Part shown: positions 8,557 through 17,854 of the stretch, one piece after another | How positions within the stretch are numbered: position 1 is the first letter of the stretch | Layout of the letters: each line of letters begins with the position of its first letter | Assembly: GCA_028288485.1 (NCBI GenBank) | Contig: JAQBNO010000206.1 | Location: forward strand, 1-61,800 | Direction of reading: 5' to 3' | Source of the DNA: Segetibacter sp. | Lineage (GTDB): Bacteria > Bacteroidota > Bacteroidia > Chitinophagales > Chitinophagaceae | DNA: 61,800 nucleotides | Translations under genes and position numbers: made by a program | The notes under the pieces: generated by a model | What the model was told of the DNA's origin: nothing | What the model saw: the letters and a program-made list of their open reading frames with translations, nothing else | Database searches by the model: none

Positions 8557-9321
8557 TCATTTTTTGGCTGGTGGTTTTACAATTCTTCCTGCTAAATCAA
8601 GGCGAAGGTTGCGGATATCTGCCAATACAATTTCAGCCATCTTTCGTGCGCCCAATTCGTTGAAGTGGGTATTATCAATAATGCCATTTGGATAGTTCGG
8701 GTGTTCCCCCGGAACTAAATGATTAAACAACAACTTCGAATCTTCCGGACCGAACTGCTGTAGTAAAGCCTGGCTTTTTACGTCGAGATCAATCAGTGGA
8801 ACATTTGTTTCGCGGGCTACGGAACGAACAATTTCAGAATAAACATCATGTGTGCCTGCCACTTTGCCGGTTGCCGAGTCGAAATTTCTTCTTGCAACCG
8901 GAGTGATCAATACAGGCAAAGCTTTTTTACTTCGCGTTTCTGTAACATACCTTACCAGGTTTGCTTTGAATTCATCCGGCTTTGTTGATGCGGCCTTGGT
9001 TTGCACCTCGTCGTTATGCCCAAACTGGATAAAGACATAATCGCCCTCATTCATATTGTCGAGAACGGGTTGCCAGCGATTTTCGGCAAAAAACGATTTA
9101 GTACTACGTCCGTTAACAGCCCGGTTATCTACTTCAACAGTTGTATCGAAGAAATAAGTAAAGGGCGTGCCCCAACCCGTTTCAGGATAAGCCCTGGTCT
9201 CTTTTTTTGCACAGGTTGAATCTCCTATAAGCCAGACCTTAATTTTTTTTCGGTCTGCGGCTATGCATGACAGCAGAAACAAAAAACCGATAGATGATAT
9301 GTTAACAAGATAGTGACGCAT
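8557..9321 (-). CDS. Rhamnogalacturonan acetylesterase (CE12), second paralogue
   Basis: A 254-residue SGNH hydrolase with Ser35 (IGDSTC), Asn103 (QFGHND), Asp216 and His219 (DNTHFNE). The N-terminus FLFLLSC gives a possible lipobox at Cys19, so it may be a lipoprotein, unlike its neighbour. It shares long stretches with the paralogue at 7585-8361 but differs at many positions, so it is an old duplication or a separate acquisition. The substrate is inferred to be acetylated rhamnogalacturonan. A terminator-like hairpin lies upstream at 9519-9552, so it may have its own promoter in 9322-9518. Confidence 0.86.
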   Translation of the reverse strand: MRHYLVNISSIGFLFLLSCIAADRKKIKVWLIGDSTCAKKETRAYPETGWGTPFTYFFDTTVEVDNRAVNGRSTKSFFAENRWQPVLDNMNEGDYVFIQFGHNDEVQTKAASTKPDEFKANLVRYVTETRSKKALPVLITPVARRNFDSATGKVAGTHDVYSEIVRSVARETNVPLIDLDVKSQALLQQFGPEDSKLLFNHLVPGEHPNYPNGIIDNTHFNELGARKMAEIVLADIRNLRLDLAGRIVKPPAKK

Positions 9322-9429
9322 ATTTCGAAGTTGATAAAAAATCGGGGAAAGAACGTTATGGAAATTCTACAGTTTAATGGAAAAAGAAACAAAAAGTTCA
9401 ATAGAATACCTGTAAGTAAAAGTGAGTGC

Positions 9430-9464
9430 CCCTTCGATTCTTCTGGGTAAACTCCACGATGGAA
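9430..9464 (+). repeat. Degenerate fragment of dispersed repeat family B
   Basis: CCCTTCGATTCTTCTGGGTA then AACTCCACGATGG resembles the conserved end blocks of family B with most of the middle lost. Confidence 0.3.
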
Positions 9465-9518
9465 ATGTGGTTTTACTGTTGGTGAACCAATAATTCCAAA
9501 ACTTGTAAACTTACGATT

Positions 9519-9552
9519 AAACAAAAGGCCGCTTTAGCAGCCCCTTTTTGTT
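9519..9552 (-). terminator. Hairpin terminator after the first susC-susD pair
   Basis: On the minus strand, AAAGGGGCTGCT and AGCGGCCTTT form a slightly imperfect stem around AA, followed by TTTTGTTT. It starts about 17 bases after the SusD stop at 9569, and would reduce read-through from susCD into the esterase genes. Confidence 0.6.
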
Positions 9553-9568
9553 TGTATAGCCTTTCATA

Positions 9569-11386
9569 TTAATAGTTCGGGTTTTGTTTCAACACTCCCC
9601 TGTAGGCGTCTAAAGTTTGCTGGTCGTAAGGGAACAACTCGCTTTTATTGGGTGTAAAGAAATAAGCAATTGCATCGATGTAATGAGCATTTGTATTTCC
9701 AACATTCAACGTATTATCGGTTCTTACAAGATCTTGCCGCCAGTTTGTTCTTGTATATCCTGTTATCGTTGTAGCAGTAGGACCGGGCTTGTAAAATGAA
9801 TTTAGGCGCTCGATCTCCTCCCCGTTATTCTTCCAGTACATGTACAAAGGAACATTGGCGTAAGGGCCCACCCCATCACGAAGCTGTGTAAGTTTAGTTC
9901 TTATTTCACCTGTTTGCGGAGCAACTTTTTGTGCCAGCAAATTCCACCTGATTAGGTCGTATTTGCGAATACCTTCGCCACCAAACTCCAGGTAACGTTC
10001 GTTTACGATTGCATTGAAAAAGCCTGTTTTATCAGTAGGTGTAGCACTAATTCTGCTTTCATTTCCTTTAAATCCTCTTTTGCGCACTTCCTCAAAAGCC
10101 GCAATCGCTTCGGTAGTTGGTCCGTTATTAATTTCGTTTACCGCTTCAGCATACATTAATAACACATCTGCCATGCGGATGAGCGACCAGTTGAAACTTA
10201 AATTTAGTGCAGGACCAGGTAAAGCAGGAACGCGCCAATCTCTCCTGTATTTACCATCTGTTATCTGTGTTAAAGTCCTGAGACTTTTAGTATTATTTGC
10301 ATTGATCTGGTATACAGGTGCCGTTACGTCCCGGCGGGTATCAATGGAATCGTAAGCATAAAAAAGAATGGGCAACATCATAACACCACCACCACCACCA
10401 CCATATCTCGAAGCTGAATTAACACTGGTACCGCTGTACTGGCCCATACGACTGTCGGAGTTGCCATTACCACCACCGGCACCTACTTCAAAGAGAATTT
10501 CGCCAAAAGGATCGTAAGTAAATGAAGCAACGTTTCGCCAAATGTTTTCAAAATTGGGGTTAAGGGTGTGTTGCTCTCTTCTTGCCATAATTTCGGCACA
10601 TTCGTCACGGGCAATGGTATAATACTTAAGGAAATCGGCCCTGCGCTCCATAGTTTTGCTTTCAGTTCTCAAAGAATAGCCACCTCTGAATAAGGCAAGC
10701 CTGGCACGAAGTGCTTTTACCGCTCCTTTGGTAATGCGCTCATTTCTTTGAACTTCGGTTCTCCAGGGCACCAAATCTTTGGCAACCGCGAGGTCATTAA
10801 TTAAATGATCGTAGGTAGAATCGCGGTTAGAGCCTGGAACAAACAGGTCTGAACGGGTATAGGAAGGTGAAAAAGGAGCAGGTACATCGCCCCAGTTCCT
10901 GATAAGTTCGTACAAGAATTGAGCTCTCAGGGTTAACGCTTCACCATGCAAACGACGTAATTCCTTTTTTTCGGCATCAGTACCATTGTTATATTGGTCC
11001 ATTAAAGGAATTTGGGCGATGCAAAGATTGGCCTTCTCTACGCCGCGGTATAACTGAATAAACGGGTTCCTAAGTTCAGAATTTGATAAAAGCAACTGGT
11101 AACGGCCAATGCCGCGCCGACCATTATCAAGACCACCACTGGTCATACCTTCATCCGAATCGAATGGGTAATACAGGTTTATACGGATACCGTAGCCGTT
11201 ATCACCTTGTAATTCATCATATACTCCTAAAACCGTATTGTAGGCATTGTTTACATTAGAAAAAGCCTCGCCCACGCTTATTTGCGATACCGGTTCTACT
11301 GAAAGATATTTTTTGCACCCAAACGTTGTGATAACTACCACGAACGCGATGATTAAATGTATCTTTTTAAAAGAAACTATTTTCAT
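9569..11386 (-). CDS. SusD/RagB-family outer-membrane glycan-binding lipoprotein
   Basis: ATG at 11386 gives a 605-residue lipoprotein with lipobox TFGC about 24 residues in, followed by KKYLSVEPVSQISVGEAFSN, the standard SusD opening. TPR-like helices with EALTLRAQFLYELIRNWGDV and the C-terminal helix LIRWNLLAQK follow. It binds glycan fragments at the cell surface and hands them to its SusC partner. An upstream in-frame TTG (11395) is a poorer start. The SusC stop is 16 bases upstream. An unusual Gly-rich stretch (about residue 340, GGGGGGV) lies in a loop. Ligand is inferred as a pectic oligosaccharide from location. Confidence 0.92.
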   Translation of the reverse strand: MKIVSFKKIHLIIAFVVVITTFGCKKYLSVEPVSQISVGEAFSNVNNAYNTVLGVYDELQGDNGYGIRINLYYPFDSDEGMTSGGLDNGRRGIGRYQLLLSNSELRNPFIQLYRGVEKANLCIAQIPLMDQYNNGTDAEKKELRRLHGEALTLRAQFLYELIRNWGDVPAPFSPSYTRSDLFVPGSNRDSTYDHLINDLAVAKDLVPWRTEVQRNERITKGAVKALRARLALFRGGYSLRTESKTMERRADFLKYYTIARDECAEIMARREQHTLNPNFENIWRNVASFTYDPFGEILFEVGAGGGNGNSDSRMGQYSGTSVNSASRYGGGGGGVMMLPILFYAYDSIDTRRDVTAPVYQINANNTKSLRTLTQITDGKYRRDWRVPALPGPALNLSFNWSLIRMADVLLMYAEAVNEINNGPTTEAIAAFEEVRKRGFKGNESRISATPTDKTGFFNAIVNERYLEFGGEGIRKYDLIRWNLLAQKVAPQTGEIRTKLTQLRDGVGPYANVPLYMYWKNNGEEIERLNSFYKPGPTATTITGYTRTNWRQDLVRTDNTLNVGNTNAHYIDAIAYFFTPNKSELFPYDQQTLDAYRGVLKQNPNY

Positions 11387-11402
11387 TATTAGCAATTAAA
11401 AG

Positions 11403-14400
11403 TTAGAGACTAAGATTGATTCCGAATACCCATGTTTTAGTTCTTGGATAACCGGCGAAATCCACACCCGGCGTTAATGGGTCTGAGCGGCGGGTATTCA
11501 CCTCAGGATCATAACCTGTATAGTTGGTAAAGGTAGCCAGGTTATTTACGGTGCCATAAATACGCAGGTTAGAGATTTTGAGGCGTTGTAAAGCTTTTTG
11601 AGGAATTGTATATCCTAAGGTTACGTTATTCAGGCGAAGAAAAGACCCGTCTTCGACTGCCCAGGAATGAAGAAAGAAACGGTTACTATTTACGGGCGAC
11701 CAGATCTTTGCATTCGCATTTATTGTAGCCAGCTCTTTTGGATCTGTTACTACCTGCCCCTGGCTGTTAATATTTGTCCAGCGGTCCCTCATAATACCTA
11801 AAACATTCAGGTTAGGAAAGCTTGCATCGGTCCACTCAATTTTATTGGCGTTGTAGATGTCGTTGCCGACTACCCAGTTAACAAACACGCTGAGGTCGAA
11901 ATTCTTATAGGTGAATTGGTTGTTCCAACCACCCATAAACTTAGGGTTTGCCCTGCCGATAACCGTTCTGTCGCTGTCGGAGGTAATTCTTCCGTCGCCA
12001 TTAATGTCCCTGATTTTCAGCGCACCAGGACGAATAGTTCCGGAGATAATTGACGCGTCGGGAATGCCGGTTTTAAGCCGGTAGGCGCCTGTTGTGGTAT
12101 TATAATCGAAGTCTTCGATCTTATACATTCCATCGGTTACAAAGCCATACATTAACCCTACTGGCTCGCCTACTTTCACCAAATAATCATCTGCACCGTC
12201 GGAGCCCTGCCAACCAGCGCTGCGTGTGGTCTGTCGGATAGGTCCGAGGTTTTCAACCCTGTTTTTATTGAACGACAGGTTGAAGTTCGAGGACCAGTTA
12301 AAGTTCTTTTTCTGAATTGGTGTAGCGTTTATCTGGAACTCCAGGCCGGTATTTGAAGTAGATCCAACGTTTTGAATCTGTTGGGTATAGCCTAAGGTTG
12401 GCGGAATGTTCACTGCCAATAACAGGTTGTTTCCTTTATTTTTATACGCGTCTACTGTTAACTGCAGCCGGCTGCGGAAAAATGAAAGGTCGAGGCCGAC
12501 GTTTTGAGAAATGTTTTTTTCCCATTTAAGACTTGGGTTTGCTAAAGATTGGGGCGAATTGGCTGTTAATATTGCATGGTTCAAAGCATATTGACCGCTA
12601 ATATTATATAGCTGCAGGTATAACAAATCTCCAATCCTGTTGTTACCCGCTGCTCCGTAGCCCACACGGATCTTAGCGTCGTTGATAAAGCCTACTCCCT
12701 CCATGAATTTCTCTTGTCCGAACCTATATGCTATTGTTCCTGAAGGAAATACCAGGGCTCCATTCTCATAGCTAAACTTGGTAGATCTATCGGAACGAAC
12801 ACTTACAGTTGCCAAAAACTTCTTTTTAAAAGCATAATTAACACGACCAAACAAGGAAAATATTCTGCCTGGAGGCGCTACATTCGATACCGGGTTAGGT
12901 TGTTGAAAGCCGGAGCCAGCAGGGGGGTTACCCGCTGAAAGTCTTGCAAATGCATTCTCAGGCGAGATACCGGCAGGAAAATATCTCACTTCGGTACCAA
13001 GCGTGTTTCCCTTTAGTTCATAAATTTCCTGTCCCACTAACACGTCGATATCATGTGCCTCGTTAATCTCAGTTCGGGTGTACTGGAGTGTATTTGAATT
13101 ATTGATCGTCCTTGTTTCCTGTGAGCCTATCACTACCACAGGTAAAGAAGCATTATTACGTGCAAGACTGGTAATTACACCTGAGAAAGCATTCTGCTTT
13201 GCGCTGCTGTTGTCGAAACCGAAGGTGCTCCTGAAGTTTAGATTTCTGACAATGCTATAGTTAATATAACCGCTCAGGTTAATTCCCCTGGTATAGGCTC
13301 TCCTGTATTCCGACCCGTTAAGAAGAATCGGGTTGGTAAGACCGGCTGAAATACGAAAAGCATCCTCATCGAACTCGTCTATGCTTGGAGCAGTCGGTAT
13401 ATCAAAAGGCCGGTATTGAATGCTGTGACGAAGACGGTTGGTGGTTCTTGTGCCGCTTTCTGTTGTACCTGCTCCTTTTATCACCTGGTCAATGTAACGA
13501 ACAGTCAAACCTACCCTGAACTTATCTGATGCACGATGATCTAATTTAAAATTTACCAGCTTACGATTAAACCCGGATTCCAGTAGAATCCCTTTTTCAT
13601 CGTTTGCCGTAAGACTTAAATTGAATGTCGTATTAGCATTGCCACCACTAATGGAAACGTTATTATTGAGGTAGGGTGCTTTTCTTCCAAACACCTGGTC
13701 CTGCCAATTGATCTCCGGTATATTTTTGTAGACGTTCAAGGTGTCCCAGGTACTGCCATAAATTTTATTAAAGTTTTCTATCTCGGTTGTTCCTGCTAAA
13801 CGGCTTCTCTCCCATTGGGCTACTACGAATTCGTATGGATTTAATACGTCCATTTTCCTGAAAATTTGTCTGAAGCCAACAGCACCGTTATAAGAGACCA
13901 CTGTTTTACCTGATCTCCCAGATTTTGTAGTGATGATCACTACTCCGTTTGCACCCCTTGCACCATAGATGGCAGTGGTAGATGCGTCTTTCAAAACGTC
14001 GATAGAAGCAATGTCTTGCGGAGAAATAACCTGTAAGGCGTTTTCAACCTGGATTCCGTCTACAATATAAATCGGCGAGTTATCCTGGGTAATCGAACCG
14101 CCGCCGCGGATCCTGATAACTACCTCGGCGCCTGGCGCACCTTCAGCAGATGTTACCTGCACACCGGCAAGTCTTCCGGTAAGTGCTTCTGCTGCTGAAG
14201 ACAGGGGTACATCTCTTAATTGTTTTGCGTTTACCGACGATACAGAGCCTGTAAGGTCTCTTCTTCTAACTGAAGAATAACCTACAACCACAACATCGTC
14301 GAGGTTACCTTGTCCTTTACGTAAACGAACCAGGAGGTTCTCCCCATTCCTGGCAGTAACCGTTTGAGAAGCGTAGCCAACATAAGTGAAGGTAACTTTC

Positions 14401-14609
14401 GCTGAACTTCGGGCAGGTACATTAATAGAAAAATTACCGTTCTGATCGGTGCTTACTCCTTGCCTGGTTTCTGCAACGGAAACAGATACTCCCGACAGAC
14501 CGGCATTTGAACTGTCGTCCAGGACCTGCCCTTTAATAGCGAGTGTTTGCCCCTCTACAGTATAAAGGCCGAGGGCAAATAAGAAAACCAGAAACAACTT
14601 TCGTTTCAT
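11403..14609 (-). CDS. SusC/RagA-family TonB-dependent outer-membrane transporter
   Basis: 1068 residues: signal peptide (to about 20), carboxypeptidase-regulatory domain (about 24-105, IKGQVLDDSSNAGLSGVSV), the plug with VVVGYSSVRRRDLTGSVSSV (about 107-125) and IYIVDGIQVE, TTAIYGARGANGVVIITTK, then a beta-barrel ending in KTWVFGINLSL with a terminal Leu. It imports oligosaccharides captured by SusD using TonB energy. No N-terminal anti-sigma-binding extension is present, so control is more likely through the divergent LacI regulator than through an ECF sigma pair. It is the first gene of the leftward operon. Confidence 0.94.
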   Translation of the reverse strand: MKRKLFLVFLFALGLYTVEGQTLAIKGQVLDDSSNAGLSGVSVSVAETRQGVSTDQNGNFSINVPARSSAKVTFTYVGYASQTVTARNGENLLVRLRKGQGNLDDVVVVGYSSVRRRDLTGSVSSVNAKQLRDVPLSSAAEALTGRLAGVQVTSAEGAPGAEVVIRIRGGGSITQDNSPIYIVDGIQVENALQVISPQDIASIDVLKDASTTAIYGARGANGVVIITTKSGRSGKTVVSYNGAVGFRQIFRKMDVLNPYEFVVAQWERSRLAGTTEIENFNKIYGSTWDTLNVYKNIPEINWQDQVFGRKAPYLNNNVSISGGNANTTFNLSLTANDEKGILLESGFNRKLVNFKLDHRASDKFRVGLTVRYIDQVIKGAGTTESGTRTTNRLRHSIQYRPFDIPTAPSIDEFDEDAFRISAGLTNPILLNGSEYRRAYTRGINLSGYINYSIVRNLNFRSTFGFDNSSAKQNAFSGVITSLARNNASLPVVVIGSQETRTINNSNTLQYTRTEINEAHDIDVLVGQEIYELKGNTLGTEVRYFPAGISPENAFARLSAGNPPAGSGFQQPNPVSNVAPPGRIFSLFGRVNYAFKKKFLATVSVRSDRSTKFSYENGALVFPSGTIAYRFGQEKFMEGVGFINDAKIRVGYGAAGNNRIGDLLYLQLYNISGQYALNHAILTANSPQSLANPSLKWEKNISQNVGLDLSFFRSRLQLTVDAYKNKGNNLLLAVNIPPTLGYTQQIQNVGSTSNTGLEFQINATPIQKKNFNWSSNFNLSFNKNRVENLGPIRQTTRSAGWQGSDGADDYLVKVGEPVGLMYGFVTDGMYKIEDFDYNTTTGAYRLKTGIPDASIISGTIRPGALKIRDINGDGRITSDSDRTVIGRANPKFMGGWNNQFTYKNFDLSVFVNWVVGNDIYNANKIEWTDASFPNLNVLGIMRDRWTNINSQGQVVTDPKELATINANAKIWSPVNSNRFFLHSWAVEDGSFLRLNNVTLGYTIPQKALQRLKISNLRIYGTVNNLATFTNYTGYDPEVNTRRSDPLTPGVDFAGYPRTKTWVFGINLSL

Positions 14610-14853
14610 AGAGGGAAGCTTTTCGGGTGAAGATTTATCGTTAAGTAAGTAAGACCATTTGCAACTAAGTCGCGCTGCATTTTATATTGTATTTCTAACT
14701 AATATTTTGAGGAAGGGCTGTCTATTCTTTAAAATTGCGTGTAATGCACAACCGGGTATAAGGCAGAGTAAGCAAGCAATCCTCGAATTATTAATAACAA
14801 TTCTATACATATTTTCTAAACATAAAATCTTTACCGCTTACTATTTTTATGCA

Positions 14854-14871
14854 ATCGTTCCCGATAACGAT
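14854..14871. promoter_or_regulatory. Candidate LacI-type operator between susC and lacI
   Basis: Perfect palindromic arms ATCGTT (14854-14859) and AACGAT (14866-14871) around CCCGAT. It lies in the 366-base divergent intergenic region. The same left arm plus CC occurs upstream of the left-edge pectinesterase (209-226) and GH43 (3201-3218). LacI-family proteins bind palindromes of this size. Confidence 0.55.
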
Positions 14872-14935
14872 GCCACTCGCTTTAAACCGCGTTGTACATT
14901 GCAGCTATTCGACTTTTTACTACTTGTAAATAATA

Positions 14936-14943
14936 TAACTTTG
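14936..14943 (+). promoter_or_regulatory. Candidate -7 promoter element of the lacI-type gene
   Basis: TAACTTTG fits the Bacteroidota -7 consensus TAnnTTTG. It lies 33 bases before the ATG at 14976. A clear -33 TTTG is lacking; CTTTTTAC is near the expected place. Confidence 0.4.
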
Positions 14944-14975
14944 ATTACGATCCGCTTAAACACCTGTTTTACTTT

Positions 14976-16109
14976 ATGAGATTTGAAGCTGTAACGATAA
15001 AAGATATTGCCCGCGAACTAGGGCTAAGTACATCCACAGTTTCAAGGGCTTTAAGAGATAGTTACGAAATAAGCTCCGACACAAAAAAAATAGTGCTGGA
15101 ATGTGCCGACCGGTTGCACTATACACCTAACCCGATAGCTTTAAGCCTTAAAGAAAAGAGAAGCCGTTCTATCGGGGTTATTGTTTGCGAAATAGCCAAC
15201 AGCTACTTCTCTCAAATTATCAATGGCATTGAATCTATCGCTTATAACAAGGGTTATAACGTTATCATTTCACAAAGCCATGAGTCGTTCGAAAGGGAGG
15301 TTAAGGACTTAAATTATCTTGCTTCGCGCTCTATTGACGGTTTAATTATCTCAGTGTCGTCGGAAACGGAAAATATGGAGCACCTTAAAAAACTGCACGA
15401 TCGCGGCTTGCCGATCGTATTTTTCGACCGGGTGTCGGAAGAAATGAAAACGCATTTGGTTATCGTCGATAATTTTAAAGGCGCCTATGAAGCAACGGCT
15501 CACTTAATTCAAAACGGCTACAAAAAGATCGCTTGTCTTGCAAATTCCAGCCATTTATCAATTGCAAAAGAAAGAATCGGGGGATATAAACAGGCGCTTA
15601 TTGACAATGGATTTTCGATAGATGAAACGATTATAAAATACAACAATCATGGCGGAATAGAACGGCATGAAATCGAAAAAAACATGGAAGAATTAATCAG
15701 CCTCGGCGAAAGACCCGATGCTGTGCTGGGTTTAAGCGATAAATTGACAACAGGAGCACTCAGGTTTCTTCAGCACAAGGGGATTAACGTGCCAAATGAA
15801 ATGGGGCTTATCGGCTTTTCCAATTCTGACCTTACTGAACTTTTAAACCCCTCTTTAAGCATTATCAGGCAGCCTGCATTACAGATGGGTAAAACTGCGA
15901 TGGAACTTTTACTGCAATTGATTGAAAGCAAACGACCAACAACGCAGTTTGCAAAAAAGGTTTTACATACTGAATTGATTGTGAGGAATTCAACGAAAAG
16001 AACCGGCTCGTTAAACCACGTGAAATCAATTACCGCTGCAGTAAACATCGGGTGCTTGCAATTAGCTCACCTGCTTTCGGCCGAAATATTAAAGGCAGTT
16101 TTTTTGTAG
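14976..16109 (+). CDS. LacI-family transcriptional regulator
   Basis: A 377-residue regulator. The DNA-binding helix-turn-helix is at residues 6-25 (VTIKDIARELGLSTSTVSRA), followed by the hinge helix (YTPNPIALSLKEKRS, about 50-63). The periplasmic-binding-protein-like effector domain follows (SIGVIVCEIANSYFSQIING to HTELIVRNS, about residue 350). The C-terminal 25 or so residues (SITAAVNIGCLQLAHLLSAE) extend beyond the family's usual end and may be drift of the stop codon. Divergent orientation from susC and three matching palindromes in the pectin locus make it the likely local repressor, responding to a pectic sugar or its degradation product. Confidence 0.92.
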   Translation: MRFEAVTIKDIARELGLSTSTVSRALRDSYEISSDTKKIVLECADRLHYTPNPIALSLKEKRSRSIGVIVCEIANSYFSQIINGIESIAYNKGYNVIISQSHESFEREVKDLNYLASRSIDGLIISVSSETENMEHLKKLHDRGLPIVFFDRVSEEMKTHLVIVDNFKGAYEATAHLIQNGYKKIACLANSSHLSIAKERIGGYKQALIDNGFSIDETIIKYNNHGGIERHEIEKNMEELISLGERPDAVLGLSDKLTTGALRFLQHKGINVPNEMGLIGFSNSDLTELLNPSLSIIRQPALQMGKTAMELLLQLIESKRPTTQFAKKVLHTELIVRNSTKRTGSLNHVKSITAAVNIGCLQLAHLLSAEILKAVFL

Positions 16110-16137
16110 CCAGCTCAATATCTTTATTTTAACAGCC

Positions 16138-16210
16138 GTTGCCACGCTCGGTTCACAAGTAGTTTTTCATAGCAGCGTAGCAATTTTTACCCTGAGCGTA
16201 GTCGAAGGGT
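16138..16210 (-). repeat. Dispersed repeat family B, copy 2
   Basis: It begins GTTGCCACGCTCGGTTCACA and ends ACCCTGAGCGTAGTCGAAGG on the plus strand, the reverse complement of copies 1 and 3. A partial tandem duplicate (GGAGTCGAAGGGTA) follows at 16219-16232. Confidence 0.6.
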
Positions 16211-16377
16211 ACCCGGGCGGAGTCGAAGGGTACGGGCGTGTCCGGGGGGTCGCACCGGTGTACTCCAAAAAAAGGCGCAGCAGAGGAGAACCACGAAAAC
16301 ACCAGGAACTTTAAGTAGCACGAAAAGTATAAGTAGTTCGAGGGCCGGGTTTATAGAAAAGTTGTGGCGATAAACTC

Positions 16378-17427
16378 TTAATATTCTACCACTCTCCTTT
16401 GGTGGCTACTTTTGAATGCCGCCTCTATAACCTTTACAACCTCTAAACCATCTTCGGCAGTTACAGGCACTGGTTTACCAAACCGTATTGCCTGGTAAAC
16501 TCCTTCAAAATACGCCATATAATTTCCCTTTGGGGATGCTATATGTTCCCTTATAATTTCACCATTTCTTTCGGTGTGCAGCAATCCTTTTTCGCTTTCA
16601 GGATCAACGCCCCAATTTTCGCCAGTTGGAATTTTCCCTGCCTGCAACTCTCCTTCCTGTATATCTGAACGGGTTTTTAAAAAGGAACCTTTTGTTCCGT
16701 GCAACACGAAAGAAGGAAAAGGTTCTCTTGCCTGGTAGCTTCCTTTCAGTCTTACTCTTTTCCCCTGGTAATACAGCAGCAACTCGAAATAATCATCTAC
16801 CTGCGAAATAGGTCGCATGATATAAATATCGCCAAAAACGGCTTCCGGCTTTCCAAACAAATACAAAGCCTGGTCGAGCAAATGTGAACCAAGATCGAAT
16901 AAAGCTCCTGTTCCCGGTCCCGGAACTTCTTTATGTGCTTTAGGATTTAATTCTTCCTTAAACCGGTCGAAATGAAATTCAGCTTCTACAATTTCGCCCA
17001 GCCACTTTTCATCCACTGCCTGTTTAATTATCTGGTAGTCGCTGTCCCACCGCCGGTTATGATAAACCGCTATTTTCTTTTGTTGCTTTGACGCTAATTT
17101 TATCAGTTCCTCTCCTTCGCGACTGTCTGTTACAAATGGTTTTTCTACGATAACGTGCTTCCCGGCTTCTAATGCTTTCTTTGCATATTCGTAATGGCTT
17201 GCATTTGGCGTGTTCACTATTACGAGTTCGATAGTTTCATCTGCCAGCATTTCTTCTAAAGTATCAAACGATTTAACCGCGGGGTAAAATTGGGTGACGG
17301 TTTTCTTGCTTCTTTCAAAAACGCCATACAAATTAAAACCCGGGTGCAGGTTTACAAATGGTGCATGAAAAACCCTTCCCGACATGCCGAAAGAACATAG
17401 AGCCGTTTGTATTGGAGAACTGTTCAT
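16378..17427 (-). CDS. Gfo/Idh/MocA-family oxidoreductase (cytosolic)
   Basis: A 349-residue NAD(P)-dependent sugar or polyol dehydrogenase. The N-terminal Rossmann part begins SFGMSGRVFHAPFV, and the conserved EKP motif (VEKPFVTD) near residue 95 supplies the catalytic lysine. HNRRWDSD and FDLGSHLLDQALYLFG follow, with the latter histidine as the usual second catalytic residue. No signal peptide is seen. The sequence is closest in look to the YdgJ/YvaA-type group of this family (myo- or scyllo-inositol-like dehydrogenases); substrate cannot be set. It lies beyond lacI on the opposite strand and may belong to the pectin locus only by neighbourhood. Confidence 0.85.
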   Translation of the reverse strand: MNSSPIQTALCSFGMSGRVFHAPFVNLHPGFNLYGVFERSKKTVTQFYPAVKSFDTLEEMLADETIELVIVNTPNASHYEYAKKALEAGKHVIVEKPFVTDSREGEELIKLASKQQKKIAVYHNRRWDSDYQIIKQAVDEKWLGEIVEAEFHFDRFKEELNPKAHKEVPGPGTGALFDLGSHLLDQALYLFGKPEAVFGDIYIMRPISQVDDYFELLLYYQGKRVRLKGSYQAREPFPSFVLHGTKGSFLKTRSDIQEGELQAGKIPTGENWGVDPESEKGLLHTERNGEIIREHIASPKGNYMAYFEGVYQAIRFGKPVPVTAEDGLEVVKVIEAAFKSSHQRRVVEY

Positions 17428-17854
17428 AGCGTTTGATTTGAACTATTTAGCCTGCTTCTTACTTGTATTGCCCCTATAATCGCAGATAGAAACAACACTT
17501 TTAAAAAGCAGGACTCACAAATATTTTTAGGTTGGTGATCTTTTACCCGCCAAATATATAGAAGGAATGTTACCGGGCAGGAAATATATCACCGGCAGTT
17601 CTATAAACAGTATGTAAAAAAGCCATGTTTGTTTTTTTACTATAGAGAAAAGATGCCCTAAGATTTTCGGATGAACGAAATGCGACGCAACGATGATGCT
17701 ATGAAATACAAATGTTAGTATCAAAAAAATGGAGTAAAGAAGTAACATGTCGTTCTTTTAAATTACAAATAGAACAAGCTAAATAGCCAGGAAAAATCAA
17801 GAGACCTCAATTTTGAAAAAGGATTTACAAAATGCACCAGGCGGTAAGCGACTG
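17428..17854. other. Intergenic region between the oxidoreductase and ligD
   Basis: A 427-base stretch. It contains a weak family A repeat fragment (17682-17711) and a minus-strand open frame of 73 codons (17527-17748) with two hydrophobic segments (LLYSIFLILTFVFHSIIVAS and WLFYILFIELPVIYFLPG). The open frame could be a small membrane protein, but the overlapping repeat and lack of recognisable relatives make this doubtful. Nothing else is seen. Confidence 0.3.
17682..17711 (+). repeat. Dispersed repeat family A, partial copy
   Basis: TGCGACGCAACGATGATGCT and then ATGAAATACA. It keeps the GCGACGCAACGATG core of family A. Confidence 0.45.

Noticed and set aside
10373-10420. A possible simple-sequence artefact in the first SusD (ACCACC repeat)
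   Set aside because: The frame stays open and encodes a Gly-rich loop with normal SusD sequence on both sides, so there is no sign of a frameshift.
17527-17748. 73-codon hydrophobic open frame as a membrane protein gene
   Set aside because: It overlaps a family A repeat fragment and has no RBS, promoter or known relatives; kept only as a note in the intergenic entry.
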